Translations under genes and position numbers: made by a program
Assembly: GCF_963678635.1 (NCBI RefSeq)
Contig: NC_087068.1
Span: forward strand, 7,497,027-7,561,026
Length of the DNA: 64,000 bases
From: Symsagittifera roscoffensis
Taxonomy: Eukaryota; Xenacoelomorpha; Acoela; Convolutidae
Direction: 5' to 3'
The notes under the pieces: generated by a model
What the model saw: the letters and a program-made list of their open reading frames with translations, nothing else
What the model was told of the DNA's origin: nothing
Database searches by the model: none
Shown: piece after piece, positions 40,564-53,400 of the stretch
Numbering within the stretch: the stretch's first letter is position 1
Layout of the letters: the number at the start of each line of letters is the position of its first letter

Positions 40564-41412
40564 ACCTGCTTGCTCGCCTCATAAAACTGATATAGAGTGG
40601 CAGCGATAGAGCAACTAGCAAAGTTAGAGCTAGCACGTTAAAATGGAAAAAAGCAACCCAAAATCAAAATTAGAACACGGATAGCAGGTTACTGTGCAAG
40701 TCGCAGAGAATGTTCCGACCGACTATAGTCTTAAAAAATATATATTTATTTTTTCAAATTAGTGTTTTTTTTCTCTATGGTGTGATAGTAAAATCTGAAA
40801 AAAAATAGAAATTAGGTCTGTTAGACAGTCCTAGTCAACTAGGAGAATTGCAAAAACCGTTTCTGCAGGAAAAAAAGACCCAAAAACAAAAACAAACAAA
40901 AAAGTTTTAAGAATTTTTCTGTTTTTTGTTGCAGATTTTTTTTTTGATTTTTTGAAGTTTTTGTTTCCCAAAACAGCGCGAAAACTTTCAAAAACTAACT
41001 TACCTATAACTGACCTTACACGGCTTGAATTAAGCTTAGAAAAGCTAATGTAAGCCTGCAAACCTTATATTGACAACCCTCCCTATTAGCTCGAAATTAG
41101 ATGAAAAATCAAAATTTTCAATTCGGTTTATCTTGAAACTGAGAAAAGAATTCAAATATTGTTTTACAAAACGGTCAAATCACGACTGAAAGGGTTTCAA
41201 TATGATATATAACTCAACCCTTTCCGATGATTGTTTGTGGTACCTGATTTTGCGAGCAAAGCAAAAAGAAAAAAACACTTATACTCACCCTAACACATAG
41301 TTCCCCACATTTTTCAAGCTGTCGTAACAACAAGGATTACCGGTCGTTTCGACGACATGATTAAAAAAAATCTTATACTTTGTTTCTTTTCTTTAAAAAA
41401 ATGTTTTAAGTT

Positions 41413-44400
41413 GCAGGGTGTGATTATATGAAACCGACCTAAGGCCATCAATCGATAACCCTGATTTTCGAGGTTGTCAAAATTGCATTGTCATCATTGC
41501 GTCTGAATAATTTTGGTTTGAGTTGATCGCATTTTGCTGAGTTTTGTTGGCATATTTATTGCAAAAACTCAACAAATTGAGAGTTTTAAGTGTATCTAGG
41601 CGCAGCGAGTTTATTTCTTCTAGTTTTTCATCAACAGCAACCAACTCATCAATTGATTTTGTAAGGGCCATATAACCATAGTTTTCATCTATGCAGTTGC
41701 TCATAAGTTCCATGTAGATTCATTTATATCATTGTACACAAATTTCAAAAATTATTTTCGCAAGAGAAGTTACTAAATTGCATCAGAACTTATATCAAAT
41801 ATTGGAATCACGGATGAGTTTCCGTGGTCCCCTTTTAAAGTAAAGGTTCGTTGAGGCATCTTTTAAATAAAACTCGTTATCATAGGCAATGACTAACGTT
41901 AAAAATTTAACTCTTGCTTTTAGTTATACCAAACAATAATTGGATTTCAAACATTCTATCACAAGTTGTTTTGATTTGCTTTTCTCACCATTATGTAGCC
42001 CAAGAGGCCTCTTTCAAAACATAAGTTGCGCAAAGCTTTAAAAAACGGTGAATCAGAAATGAGATTTGAATTACCAATCTTCAAATTTTGTAAAATAAAT
42101 TACTAGGCGAACACTAAAATGTAATATAGGTTTAGATTTTACAGCTTGCATTTAGAGAAAGAAAATTTCCGGCTAATCTCTGATTAGATATACAACAAAA
42201 TGTAGCTATTGTGTCAAATTGATGAAGCTTAGTTTAGGTTGTAGGGCCACAACACCGATACAAAAAACCTACTTACCAAAAGCCCAACCACCATGCCATT
42301 TCTTAAACTACAACTTAAACTTTACCTCGACAATTTACACCAAAACGTATCAACTTTATCAGAACTCTTTTTAACAAGAGAGCTTTAAAAATTTTGAAAC
42401 ACCAGCCACAAATGAGGAGCTACAGTGAAAACAAAACCAACACAAAAACTCGGGTTAGCGGGTTAGTTAAATCTAAAGCGTTTCCTAAAGTCGAAAGAAC
42501 TGAGCCCTCTACCACATGGCTGCGTGCTCAAGGACACTGGACAGAAAATCAAAAAAAATTCCGTGTTACTGACGTAAATAAGGAACAGCACCCCAACACA
42601 AAAACCGATAGTTACTTAAAAAAAACTCAGCGCTCAAAACACACCCAGTAAGTCAAAGTTTGAGTTTGCAATGAGAAACAAAGAGGAGATTGGCGAGCCA
42701 AAAAATAAATTTAAATGTTCATTTCAAGATTTTTTGTATCCTTTTAATGCGAATGTTTTGCCGTAACTCTCTGTATGAAAGCGTAAAATAATTGAGGGTT
42801 GTATTCAATAGAAAAACGAATCTTTGCCAATAAAACTTTTTGTAAAGCCGTTTCAGCAAAATGCCTGGGTTTGGAGAATTTTGATGAAATGAACAAGAAA
42901 AAAATACAAAGACTTTTTTCGCATTTGAGTGGAGGCCAGAAAAAGAAAGTGAAAACTTAAAAAGCAATCAAGCTGTTCAACTATGTCATATAAAATGAAC
43001 TGTGATGTCGCAATGAACTCTTTCCTTGCCAAATCCTCGGACACAAAACTGCAAAAAAAAATATTTGCAAAGTTTCACTAGTTTTATTAATCTATCATCG
43101 AATTTTTCTTTCTATTTTTTATCGATCTTTCTTTCTGTTTTTCTTCAATTTGTTCAAACTCTTCTGCATTTTTCGTGTCGCATGTCCCCTGATTTTTGAT
43201 GTGGAGTTCACAGGAAAATTTATTCAAGCAGTAAGATTTAGTCCAGAATGTCTGAAGCCTGCGTGAAAATACACTTCAACAATTCAATGATTTTGATCAG
43301 GCTATTTTCCTAACAAAAATTTAGTCAAAATTAAAAGAACTTGTTTGGTTGAATTCTGTACTCCAGTGCTCATTTTTTCCATTGTTGTGTTTTGATGGAA
43401 ATCACTCTGACCGAAGTTTAGAAAAACGAGTAATTTTCTGTACAAAAAATCCTTTTCACATATGCATCATTTTTCTGATCTGAATAGGTATGACGACCAA
43501 ATAAATTTATCATGACCCCAATAGTCCGCATGCCTTTTTTTCATAACAATCAGACAATGAGAACAAAATCTTACGTTTAAAAAATTGCAGGTTGGGTAGG
43601 GGAGTGGAAAAACCTATGGTGTTCAATAATTACGCTTAATCAGTTACTTAAAAATTTGTAAATTTCATACGCCCGGTTTTTATATTGCAAGTTTTTGGCT
43701 TTGATTTGAAAAGTTTTTCAAAGACCATGGATTTTGTAACAACTTTGTACCAGACAAATTTTTTTCTCCTTAATCTTCAAGTGTAACAATTGCATTTTGT
43801 GTCTTCAAACCTGCTTGCTCGCCTCATAAAACTGATATATAGTGGCAGCGATAGAGCAACTAGCAAAGTTAGGGCTAGTGCGTTAAAATGAAAAAAGAAA
43901 CCCAAAATCAAAATTAGAACACGGATAGCCGGTTACTGTGCAAGTCGCAGAGAATGTTCCGACCGACTATAGTCTTAAAAAATATATATATTTTTTCAAA
44001 TTAGTGTTTTTTTTCTCTATGGTGTGATAGTAAAATCTGAAAAAAAAATAGAAATTAGGTCTGTTAGACAGTCCTAGTCAACTAGGAGAATTGCAAAAAC
44101 CGTTTCTGCAGGAAAAAAAGACCCAAAAACAAAAACAAACAAAAAAGTTTTAAGAATTTTTCTGTTTTTTGTTGCAGATTTTTTTTTTGATTTTTTGAAG
44201 TTTTTGTTTCCCAAAACAGCGCGAAAACTTTCAAAAACTAACTTACCTATAACTGACCTTACACGGCTTGAATTAAGCTTAGAAAAGCTAATGTAAGCCT
44301 GCAAACCTTATATTGACAACCCTCCCTATTAGCTCGAAATTAGATGAAAAATCAAAATTTTCAATTCGGTTTATCTTGAAACTGAGAAAAGAATTCAAAT

Positions 44401-44656
44401 ATTGTTTTACAAAACGGTCAAATCACGACTGAAAGGGTTTCAATATGATATATAACTCAACCCTTTCCGATGATTGTTTGTGGTACCTGATTTTGCGAGC
44501 AAAGCAAAAAGAAAAAAACACTTATACTCACCCTAACACATAGTTCCCCACATTTTTCAAGCTGTCGTAACAACAAGGATTACCGGTCGTTTCGACGACA
44601 TGATTAAAAAAAAATCTTATACTTTGTTTCTTTTCTTTAAAAAAATGTTTTAAGTT
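41413..44656 (-). repeat. Tandem array unit 2 (complete, 3244 bp)
   Basis: Complete unit, about 97-98% identical by eye to unit 3. Read on the minus strand it has several splice-like sites. Acceptors: TTTTTTTCCTGCAG near 44113, TATTTTTTTTCAG near 44040 and TTTTTTTTTGCAG near 43062. Donors: TTATAG/GTAAGTTAG near 44240, GTGAGT near 44530 and GTAAGT near 43572 and 42270. The acceptor near 43062 opens a 60-codon frame starting VSEDLARKEF. The unit may be a duplicated gene with small exons, but no domain is recognisable. Confidence 0.85.
41477..41713 (-). CDS. Array-unit ORF, copy 2 (78 aa)
   Basis: ATG start. The sequence is identical to the copy at 44721-44957 except for the last residue, and it differs from copy 1 mainly by indels. 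Acidic, predicted helical, with no membrane segment. Identity simply reflects the high similarity of the units, so conservation alone does not prove coding. Confidence 0.3.
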   Translation of the reverse strand: MELMSNCIDENYGYMALTKSIDELVAVDEKLEEINSLRLDTLKTLNLLSFCNKYANKTQQNAINSNQNYSDAMMTMQF

Positions 44657-44720
44657 GCAGGGTGTGATTATATGAAACCGACCTAAGGCCATCAATCGAT
44701 AACCCTGATTTTCGAGGTTG

Positions 44721-44957
44721 TCAAAGTTGCATTGTCATCATTGCGTCTGAATAATTTTGGTTTGAGTTGATCGCATTTTGCTGAGTTTTGTTGGCATATT
44801 TATTGCAAAAACTCAACAAATTGAGAGTTTTAAGTGTATCTAGGCGCAGCGAGTTTATTTCTTCTAGTTTTTCATCAACAGCAACCAACTCATCAATTGA
44901 TTTTGTAAGGGCCATATAACCATAGTTTTCATCTATGCAGTTGCTCATAAGTTCCAT
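44721..44957 (-). CDS. Array-unit ORF, copy 3 (78 aa)
   Basis: Third copy of the ATG-initiated helical ORF, at the same position within its unit as copies 1 and 2 (about 65 bp after the unit boundary). Confidence 0.3.
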   Translation of the reverse strand: MELMSNCIDENYGYMALTKSIDELVAVDEKLEEINSLRLDTLKTLNLLSFCNKYANKTQQNAINSNQNYSDAMMTMQL

Positions 44958-46885
44958 GTAGATTCACTTCCATCTGTGTACACAAATTTCAAAAATTATT
45001 TTCGCAAGAGAAGTTACTAAGTTGCATCAGAACTTGTATCAAATATTGGAATCACGGATGAGTTTCCGGGGTCCCCTTTTAAAGTAAAGGTTCGTTGAGG
45101 CATCTTTTAAATAAAACTCGTTATCATAGGCAATGACTAACGTTAAAAACTAAACTCTTGCTTTTAGTTATACCAAACAAAAATTGGATTCCAAACATTC
45201 TATCACAAGTTGTTTTGATTTGTTTTTCTCAACATTATGTAGCCCAAGAGGCCTCTTTCAAAATATAAGTTGCGCAAAGCTTTAAAAAACGGTGAATCAG
45301 AAATGAGATTTGAATTACCAATCTTCAAATTTTGTAAAATAAATTACTAGGCGAACACTAAAATGTAATATAGGTTTAGATTTTACAGCTTGCATTTAGA
45401 GAAGGAAAGTTTCCGGCTAATCTCTGATTGGATATACAACAATCTGTAGCTATTGCGTCAAATTGATGAAGATAAGTTTAGGTTGTAGAGCCAAAACACC
45501 AATAAAGAAAACCTACTTACCAAAAGCCTATCCGCCACGCCATTTTTTAAACTACAACTTAAACGTTACCTCGACAACTTACACCAAAACGTATCAACTT
45601 TATCAGAACTCTTTTTAACAAGAGAGCTTTAAAAATTTTGAAACACCAGCCACAAATGAGGAGCTACAGTGAAAACAAGACCAACCCAAAAACTCGGGTA
45701 ATTTAACTCTAAAGCGTTTCCTGAAGTCGAAAGAACTGAGCCCTCTACCACATGGCCGCGAGCTCAAGGAAACTAGACAGAAAATCAAAAAAAAATTCCG
45801 TGTTTTTAACGTAAATAAGGAACAGCACCCCAACACACACACCGATGGCTCCTTAAAAAAAACTCAGCACTCAAAACACACCCAGAAAGTCAAAAATTGA
45901 ATTTGCAATGAGAAACAAAGAGTATATTGGCGAGCCAAAAATTAAATTTAAATGTTAATTTCAAGATTTTTTGTATCCTTTTAATGCGAATGTTTTGCCG
46001 TAACTCTCTGTATGAAAGCGTAAAATAATTGAGGGTTGTATTCAATAGAAAAACGAATCTTTGCCAATAAAACTTTTTGTAAAGCCGTTTCAGCAAAATG
46101 CCTGGGTTTGGAGAATTTTGATGAAATGAACAAGAAAAAAAATACAAAGACTTTTTTCGCATTTGAGTGGAGGCCAGAAAAAGAAAGTGAAAACTTAAAA
46201 AGCAATCAAGCTGTTCAACTATGTCATATAAAATGAACTGTGATGTCGCAATGAACTCTTTCCTTGCCAAATCCTCGGACACAAAACTGCAAAAAAAATT
46301 ATTTGCAAAGTTTCACTAGTTTTATTAATCTATCATCGAATTTTTCTTTCTATTTTTTATCGATCTTTCTTTCTGTTTTTCTTCAATTTGTTCAAACTCT
46401 TCTGCATTTTTCGTATCGTATGTCCTCTGATTTTCGATGTTGAGCTCACAGGAAAACTTATTCAAACAGTAAGATTTAGTCCAGAATGTCTGAAACCTGC
46501 GTGAAAATACACTTCAACAATTCAATGATTTTGATCAGGCTATTTTCCTAACTATAATTTAGTCAAAATTGTAATTACTTGTATGGTTGAATTCTGTACT
46601 CCAGTGCTCACTTTTCGCATCGTTGTGTTTTGATGGAAATCACTCTGACCGCAGTTTAGAAACGAGTAATATTCTGTACAAAAAATCCTTTTCACATATG
46701 CAAATTCTTTTTCTGATCTGAATAGGTATGACGACCAAATAAATGTGTAATGACCACAATAAACCGCATGCCTTTTTGTCATAACAATCAGACAATGAGA
46801 ACAAAAACTTACGTTTAAAAAATTGCAGGTTGGGTAGGGGAGTGGAAAAACCTATGGTCTTCAAAAATTAAGCTTAATCAGTTAC

Positions 46886-47068
46886 TTAAAAGTTTGTAAA
46901 TTTCATACGCCCGGTTTTTATATTGCGAGTTTTTGGCTTTGATTTGAAAATTTTTTTAAAGACCGTGGATTTTGTAACAGCTTTGTACCAGAAAAAATAT
47001 TTTCTCCTTAATCTTTGTTCGATTTTTCTGAGAACTTCAAGTGTAACAATTGCATTTTGTGTTTTCAT
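46886..47068 (-). CDS. Array-unit basic ORF, unit 3 (60 codons, no ATG)
   Basis: Equivalent of 40381-40563. Substitutions between the copies include I/T, K/R, V/F and R/I changes while the frame and stop are kept. Same acceptor-like upstream sequence. Confidence 0.25.
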   Translation of the reverse strand: MKTQNAIVTLEVLRKIEQRLRRKYFFWYKAVTKSTVFKKIFKSKPKTRNIKTGRMKFTNF

Positions 47069-47947
47069 ACCTGCTTGCTCGCCTCATAAAACTGATATAT
47101 AGTGGCAGCGATAGAGCAACCATCAAAGTTAGGGCTGGTACATTAAAATGGAAAAAAGCAACCAAAAATCAAAAATAGAACACGGATAGCCGGTTATTGT
47201 GCAAGTCGCAGAAAATGTTCCGACTATAGTCTTAAAAAATATATATTTATTTTTTCAAATTAGTGTTTTTTTTTCTCTATGGTGTGATAGTAAAATCTGA
47301 AAAAAAAATAGAAATTAGGTCTATTAGACAGTCCTAGTCAAATAGGAGAATTGAAAAACCGTTTCTGTAGGAAAAAAAAGACCCAAAAACAAAAACAAAC
47401 AAAAAAGTTTTAAGAATTTTTCTGTTTTTTGTTGCAGGTTTTTTTTTGATTTTTTGAAGTTTTTGTTTCCCAAAACAGCGCGAAAACTTTCAAAAACTAA
47501 CTTACCTATAACTGACCTTACACGGCTTGAATTAAGCTTAGAAAAGCTAATGTAAGCCTGCAAACCTTATATTGACAACCCTCCCTATTAGCTCGAAATT
47601 AGATGTAAAATCAAAATTTTCAATTCGGTTTATCTTGAAACTGAGAAAAAAAATTCAAATTTTGTTTTACAAAACGGTCGAATCACGACTGAAAGGGTTT
47701 CACAATGATATATAACTCAACCCTTTCCGATGATTGTTTGTGGTACCTGACTTTGCGAGCAAAGCAAAAAGAAAAAAAACTTAAACTCACCCTAACATCA
47801 TGTTCCCCCACATTTTTCAAGCTGTCGGAACAACGAGGATTACCGGTCGTTTCGACGGCATGATCAATAAAAATTTTATAGTTTGTTTCTTTTCTTTAAT
47901 AAAATGTTTTTTTTTAGAGTTTGTTGGAGGTGGCGTTTGCTAAAGAA

Positions 47948-48163
47948 CTATATTGCATTAACTGTTTCCTCGAGTGACCAATTGGGCGCAAGTAGCTGAC
48001 GCCACAACCCATTGTAGACCGACAATCGAAGCACCACATTCCACTTCAGAGCAGACTATGTTTCTAACTCGGGCTCTAATACAATCTTTCGGTCAGCTGC
48101 CTTCAGCCATTCCACAATAATGTCGATAACCGCTTCAGGCGACGCTAAATGTTCGCACAGCAT
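47948..48163 (-). pseudogene. Coding relic of 71 codons interrupted by one TAG
   Basis: From ATG (48163) the frame reads a plausible folded peptide: CEHLASPEAVIDIIVEWLK, ADRKIVLEPELET, then TAG (48056-48058), then SALKWNVVLRLSVYNGLWR and LAPNWSLEETVNAI, ending TAG at 47948. GC content and amino-acid balance are unlike the A/T-rich surroundings. Both sides of the TAG are coding-like in the same frame, which argues for a single nonsense change in a former exon. I do not recognise the family. Confidence 0.4.
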
Positions 48164-49991
48164 CAAAAACAAAAAAAAATCAAGATTCACAAGCAATTTT
48201 AATTCAGTAAGCATTTTAAATGAAGTTTTTTTTTGTTAATTTGGGTCTCGGATGAACATTTGCTTCGAACAATTTGACAGTTTAAATGAGTAGATTTACT
48301 AATATTATTTAAACGTCATCGGTAAACTATCATTTACTCTTTGTATCATGATGCTGGGCTCTGTTGGAGTAGACTTCAATTGCTCTTTTCAAATTACCCA
48401 TTAAAACGGCTTTCACGCAACCCTCGATGACTAACCATTAAAAATAAGGGACACTTTTACAAAGTTGATTGATTGGATTTAAAGTGTTACGTTACTATCT
48501 TGTTTGTACCATGTTTGTACCACTCTGTTTGTTCGGGTCTAAGGGAAGTTTTGGTTGATGGACAATTTAATGGATCTGATCTTTATTAAAACTGTGAATA
48601 ATTGGATGAATATATTCAAATGAAGGTCGTTTTGGTAATTTTTACGTACAAAATATGCCGTTTGAAATAGACACACAATCCATTATTCTATCAATTTATC
48701 TGCAATAATCGGCAGTAAACCTGAACGTTCGCATCCGACAACTTGTTTTTTTGATGTCTCAAGATTGAAGTCTATTAGTTTTACGTTTTATGATAGTATT
48801 TTTTTGTAATTCTAATATGGAAAAAATATCTTAAGTTGGGACGAGAGGGCCTGGAACGCGTGTCAAATGATTTTTATAAAGTTAACTGGATACTTTGCGC
48901 AATTGGGTTAGCCTCCCGGCCGACGCGCCTTGTCTGCCTTTAGATTACTGCCTTTTTATCACTATTACATAAGTAATTCAACCAGAAATACGTCATTTTG
49001 GTCGAAGCTCTCAATACAAAAAGATTAAGTTATATCAAGTCAAAATCTGGAAAACTGCAACAAAATTACTTAAAAGCTCGAAATGAAAGTGTTTTCAAGA
49101 GACCGACAATACCGAAAATTGCTTTTTCAAGTCGATTTTGTACAGTTAACCTAGAGCCATTGTTTCTGTCACTAAGCATTCAATGATTTTGTCGAGCAAG
49201 ATGTTCCCGCTCTTCGCAAAAGGGTTCTCTGAAAAGAAATCCGAAGTGTGAAAAAACCTCGAAAGTGTCGAAAACAAACCTGAAAAGGCGTGTAAAATAG
49301 AGCAATTTTGTTAGTTGTAAACTGCCGTTCTTTTTGCAAAACAAAATTGTAGCATAGTGACAAACCTTGCAAATATACTTTATTTTATGATTTCACGAGG
49401 ATGAAGGAAATTCTTGACGCTTCAGATTTTTTTCCAATTAAACTCTTTTTATATATACAAATTGACTCAAAAAAACTCCAACTCAAATTCCAAACTTCGT
49501 GCCCTCAGGTCTCGGATAACTCGTGCCCAAACTTCAGGGCTCCAAACAACTCAATAATGCAAACAACAAGCTAAAATTAAGATTCTGGAGTGCTCCAAAT
49601 AACTTATTACAAGATGAGATTTTAACTTGATCTTCAGGTTGCGTGCTCTAACAGCAATCACGAAAAAGGTTCTGGAGTTTTTTCAGAATGTTATGAATGT
49701 CTGATAAATACAAAATATAGGATAAAAAACATGATAGTAATCTGTGAACCTTTCTTATACGAACATTTTTGTACTGAAGTCTTTTTGAATTTTTTTGAAA
49801 AATGTGTTCAGAACCCTTAAAAAGAAAAAAGAATTGGAAGAGTATAATTTTGCTCTTTCACGACAAGGCATGAACGAAAAATGAAATATTAGAACGCATG
49901 AATGAGAAAAGAAATCATTTGCATAGTTTTGCGCACTTTTCCGGGCTCTTTCACAATTTTTCGGGCTCTTTGACCTTATTCCGGACTCTTT
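48164..49991. other. Non-coding interval
   Basis: No supportable ORF. A GC-rich island near 48900-48960 contains a tRNA A-box-like GCGCAATTGGGTTAG but no matching B box, so it may be a tRNA-derived SINE remnant. Confidence 0.3.
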
Positions 49992-50113
49992 GTAGTAGTT
50001 AAAACATAGTTGAAAGATGCCCGAGGGCAAAAAAGCCCAGCCTGAGGGCACGAAGTACCCGATGACGGTTTTTTTGCCCGAGGCCATCTTCAACTATATT
50101 CTAACTGTTGAAG
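49992..50113 (-). mobile_element. Palindromic MITE family, copy 1 (reverse orientation)
   Basis: Ends AACATAGTTGA.../...TCAACTATATT are inverted repeats, with inner GCCCGAGGGCAAA and TTTGCCCGAGGC also complementary. Reverse complement of the copies at 50360 and 51014. GC-rich core (GGGCACGAAGTACCC). Confidence 0.7.
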
Positions 50114-50359
50114 AGTATGTTTTTTGCTCTTTTTTGTTTGTTTTGCTCTTTCAATTGTTATAATCGAGCTTCTTTTAAAAAAGAGCCCGGTAAATTGTTA
50201 AAAGTGCACGAAACTATGCAATTAATTTCTCTTTTCATTCATGCGTTCTAATCTTTCAGTTTTCATTCATGCTTTGTCGTGAAAGAACATGTGAAAGAGC
50301 AAAACCATTCTCCTCCACAGTTTTCTAGCATTTTTGCCTCAGAAAGAGCAAAATCATAC

Positions 50360-50484
50360 TCTTCAACAGTTACAACATAGTTGAAGATAGCCTCGAGCAA
50401 AATAGCCGCACACGGGCACTTCGTACCCTCAGGCCGGGCTCTTTTTGCCTCGGGCATTTTTCAACTATGTTCTAACTACTACAA
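50360..50484 (+). mobile_element. Palindromic MITE family, copy 2
   Basis: Same inverted ends and GGGCACTTCGTACCC core as copies 1 and 3. Copy 2 is flanked by CTCTTCAACAGTT and CTACTACAAAG, which copy 3 shares. Confidence 0.7.
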
Positions 50485-51013
50485 AGATTGCAGATGTAGG
50501 AAAATTAGCAAATCTCAACAACGAGTCGTACAAACATGGACACTAAGCTGCACCATTGCCATAACAGAGTGCCTTCTGAAATGTAGACGGATCATTACGA
50601 GCCCAAACTGTGCATTTTCTGAATTGTAAGTGGATTCCGGAACAGGCCAAAATCAGAAATGCTCCAATCAACTCCATAATGCAACACGCTAAAATAAAGC
50701 ATCTCGAGCTCCAAATAACTTGATAGTAGATGAGATTATACTTTGAAATTCAAATTGCCTGTGTGCGTGTGCTCTAACAGCAAACTTAAAAAAGGTTCTG
50801 GATTTTTTTTCTGAAGATAATCGATGTCTGATAATTCAAAATATATATTAAAAGTCATAATGATAATCAATGAACAGCCGTAATATGAAAAATTTTGTTT
50901 ATACTGAGATCCCACTGAAATTTTCTAAAAATATATATTCAGAACCATGGTCAAAATTAAAAGAATTGAAAGATCGCAGATATAAGAAAAACAACAAAAA
51001 GCAAAAAACATAC

Positions 51014-51139
51014 TCTTCAACAGATACAACATAGTTGAAGATGGCCTCGGGCAAAAGAGCCGCACACGGGCACTTCGTACCCTCAGTCCGGGCTCTTTTT
51101 CCCTCGGGCATCGTTCAACTATGTTCTAACTACTACAAA
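51014..51139 (+). mobile_element. Palindromic MITE family, copy 3
   Basis: Closest to copy 2. The similarity continues on the right into AGCAAATCTGAATAACGAGTCGT-type sequence, so copies 2 and 3 were duplicated together with flanking DNA. Confidence 0.7.
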
Positions 51140-53400
51140 GATCGCAGATGTAGGAAATTTAACAAATCTGAATAACGAGTCGTAAAAAAAACATGGACAA
51201 CAAGCTGCACTAATGCCATTACCGAGTGCCCTCTAAAATGAAGACGGATCATTACGAGCGCAAACTGTGCGTTTTTTGAATTAAACTGATTCCGGAACAG
51301 GTAAAACCATATTTGTCGCGGAATCTGCAACATTGCTGCTATTCTTTGATCAACTTTGCTGTTTTGGATTCCACAAACAAATAGCTAAAACACTGTATCG
51401 CTTCAAAAGGCACAAAGGTAATTGTGGAATCCCGAACAGTTTGCAGAATCTACAAAAAAGTAATAAAATATAAATATAGTAAATGTGAGAAACCCGCAAC
51501 TGTAAGCAGAATCCGCGAATGATCAGCGGAAACCACAAACTGTCAGCCGAAACCGCTTTCTGTTAGCAGATTCCCATAACATATATAATTACTTTTTAAA
51601 ACTCCCTTTTGTGAACTATATATTTTTTGTGGGTCATCAGCAAGACTATACAATATGGCAATCTCGTTTATTGCCTACATTTTGAACTCACCGCAGACAA
51701 TTAAAATACCAAAAGAATGAAAACCTTTCCGATCTCAAATACCGACAAAATCAACAGTCTGACGATCTCAAATACTAAAAGAATGCAGCCAAATTTAAGT
51801 AAACTATTTTATTGGTCGAACGAAGAAAAAATGTCATGTATTCTAAACAGTGAAAAGGTGCATCTACGATTTCAGTTGAACAACTGATTCAAATTTTTTT
51901 CGTTTTCACTAACAACAGTTAAACCCTTGCTTTTAATTCCGCATTTGCTAGATAATAATTATAGCTTTAGATCTTGATTGTTCACGCAAGGTCTGTTTCA
52001 GTTCAGTACAGTAAACAAAACTGCTATCCAAATATTTTTTGTGAAATCCCTTAGGTTTGCGGAATGCGCTTACAGTTTGCGGAGTCCATTTAAAGTTGCA
52101 GAACCCAAAACAACTAGCTTTATTTGCTCATTGTGGAATCCGCGACAAAACAAAGGTGCCGACAAAGTTCAAGTTACAGTTACTTGTAAGTGGAGCCCAT
52201 TTAGATTTTGGACAATATTTAAAGACTCGTCTATGAAATCCAGGAGCATGGAGACACCAAACTGGGGCCTAACCAGTGCACAGTCTGGAGTCGTAATGAA
52301 ATCCATGATGTCTAACAAAAATCTGAGAGTATGAAGCAGTAAAAATACTAAATTCATAAACAAATAAAACAAAAACATACATGTTTCTTTATTCGTGATA
52401 AAGAAAAGAAGAGACCCCTCGAATGTGTTGCTCATATTTAAAACTAAGTTCAGTCGTATTTAAAATTATTCAGTTTTTTTTTCTTGAAACATACCACATA
52501 GAGCATTTTTTTGTTACATTAGCATCAGGACAATACTTAAGAAGCAATTACAACCCGAAAAATACTTGAGCAGATACACGGTGTTTTTTTAGGTATAATT
52601 TTACCTCTTATCACCTACAGTATTTCAAACTGTCTCTAACTGAAGTGAACTATTTTATTGGCACCAAAAATAGTTTAAAAATTTTTAGAGCTTAAAACAG
52701 ACTAAAAACTTTCTAACTATTCATTACCATTTTGTTAAAGGATTTCTAAGTTGACATCAGAAAAATTGAAATTTCCCACCTAACAAGTTTGAGCATTAAA
52801 TAACATACTAACTAACTGATCAACCTGGTACCTTATTAACTAATTTACGCACTTACTGACGACCTAATTGTCTACTTTTTTAGCAACTAGAAAACCCTTT
52901 ACTACGAACTATTTAACTATAACTAACTAATTGACTGAACTAAATATTTAAAATTATTACCTAAGTTGCCGAATAAAAAATTCACTCACAAGCTTAACCT
53001 AATATGAAAGTAGAACAACAAATCATATCTGACTTTTCTAAATAATAATTTGACTAACAAGCTTCAAAGCTGATAGACTACCAAAATTATTTAAAAAAAA
53101 AACATAAATTAAAGGAACCAACAGATTTATTACGAAAAATTGTTAAAAATTGAAAACGAGAACAGGCTGAAAACTAAAAAACCAACAAGCTAACATTTTT
53201 TTAGGATGAAATTACTTAACAACTTAGAAAGCTCAAATCATTTTTTTAACTAACTGGGTGACTGGCAGGCTCACAAATATATCAACAAGCTAACTAAAAC
53301 TTGCGAGCTAATTAACAAGCTTGAATACAAATAAACTAAAGAAATAGCTAGTTAATGACCTAATAACCAAAACGCCAAAACGAAAAACAATTTAACGAGC
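51140..53400 (+). repeat. Segmental duplication, unit A (about 2.2 kb)
   Basis: Aligns with 53401-55330. Shared blocks include CTGCTGCTATTCTTTGATC, GCTAAAACACTGTATCGC, AAGGTCTGTTTCAGTTCAGT and GATCAACCTGG. Identity is about 80% with many indels. A 20 bp minisatellite lies within. No ORF is kept in both copies. Confidence 0.7.
51499..51578. repeat. 20 bp minisatellite (four units) in unit A
   Basis: Four degenerate units of the form (A/C)ACTGTxAGCxGAAxCCGC; the equivalent sits at 53737-53812 in unit B with different substitutions. Confidence 0.6.

Larger units (their letters stand above)
39628..41412 (-). repeat. Tandem array unit 1 (internally deleted)
   Basis: First unit of the array, starting at GCAGGGTGTGATT. 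It lacks about 1.45 kb relative to the complete units; the join is near 40131 (TTGCTCATTTTTTCC), where units 2 and 3 have the interval 41919-43370 or its equivalent. It is the most diverged of the three units. Confidence 0.8.
44657..47911 (-). repeat. Tandem array unit 3 (complete, about 3255 bp)
   Basis: Near copy of unit 2 with scattered substitutions. The array ends near 47911, where similarity stops after TTCTTTAATAAAATG. The minus-strand frame at 45890-46282 (130 codons, GTG at its start next to an acceptor-like TTGCAG) is longer here than in unit 2 because of a one-base difference in an A run. Confidence 0.85.

Noticed and set aside
42394-42651. 85 aa Lys/Thr-rich plus-strand ORF in array unit 2
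   Set aside because: Not preserved in unit 3, where small indels break it; opposite to the splice-like signals.
52780-53400. Interstitial telomeric repeat (CTAAC-type)
   Set aside because: No regular period and mixed words; it does not match a telomere array.
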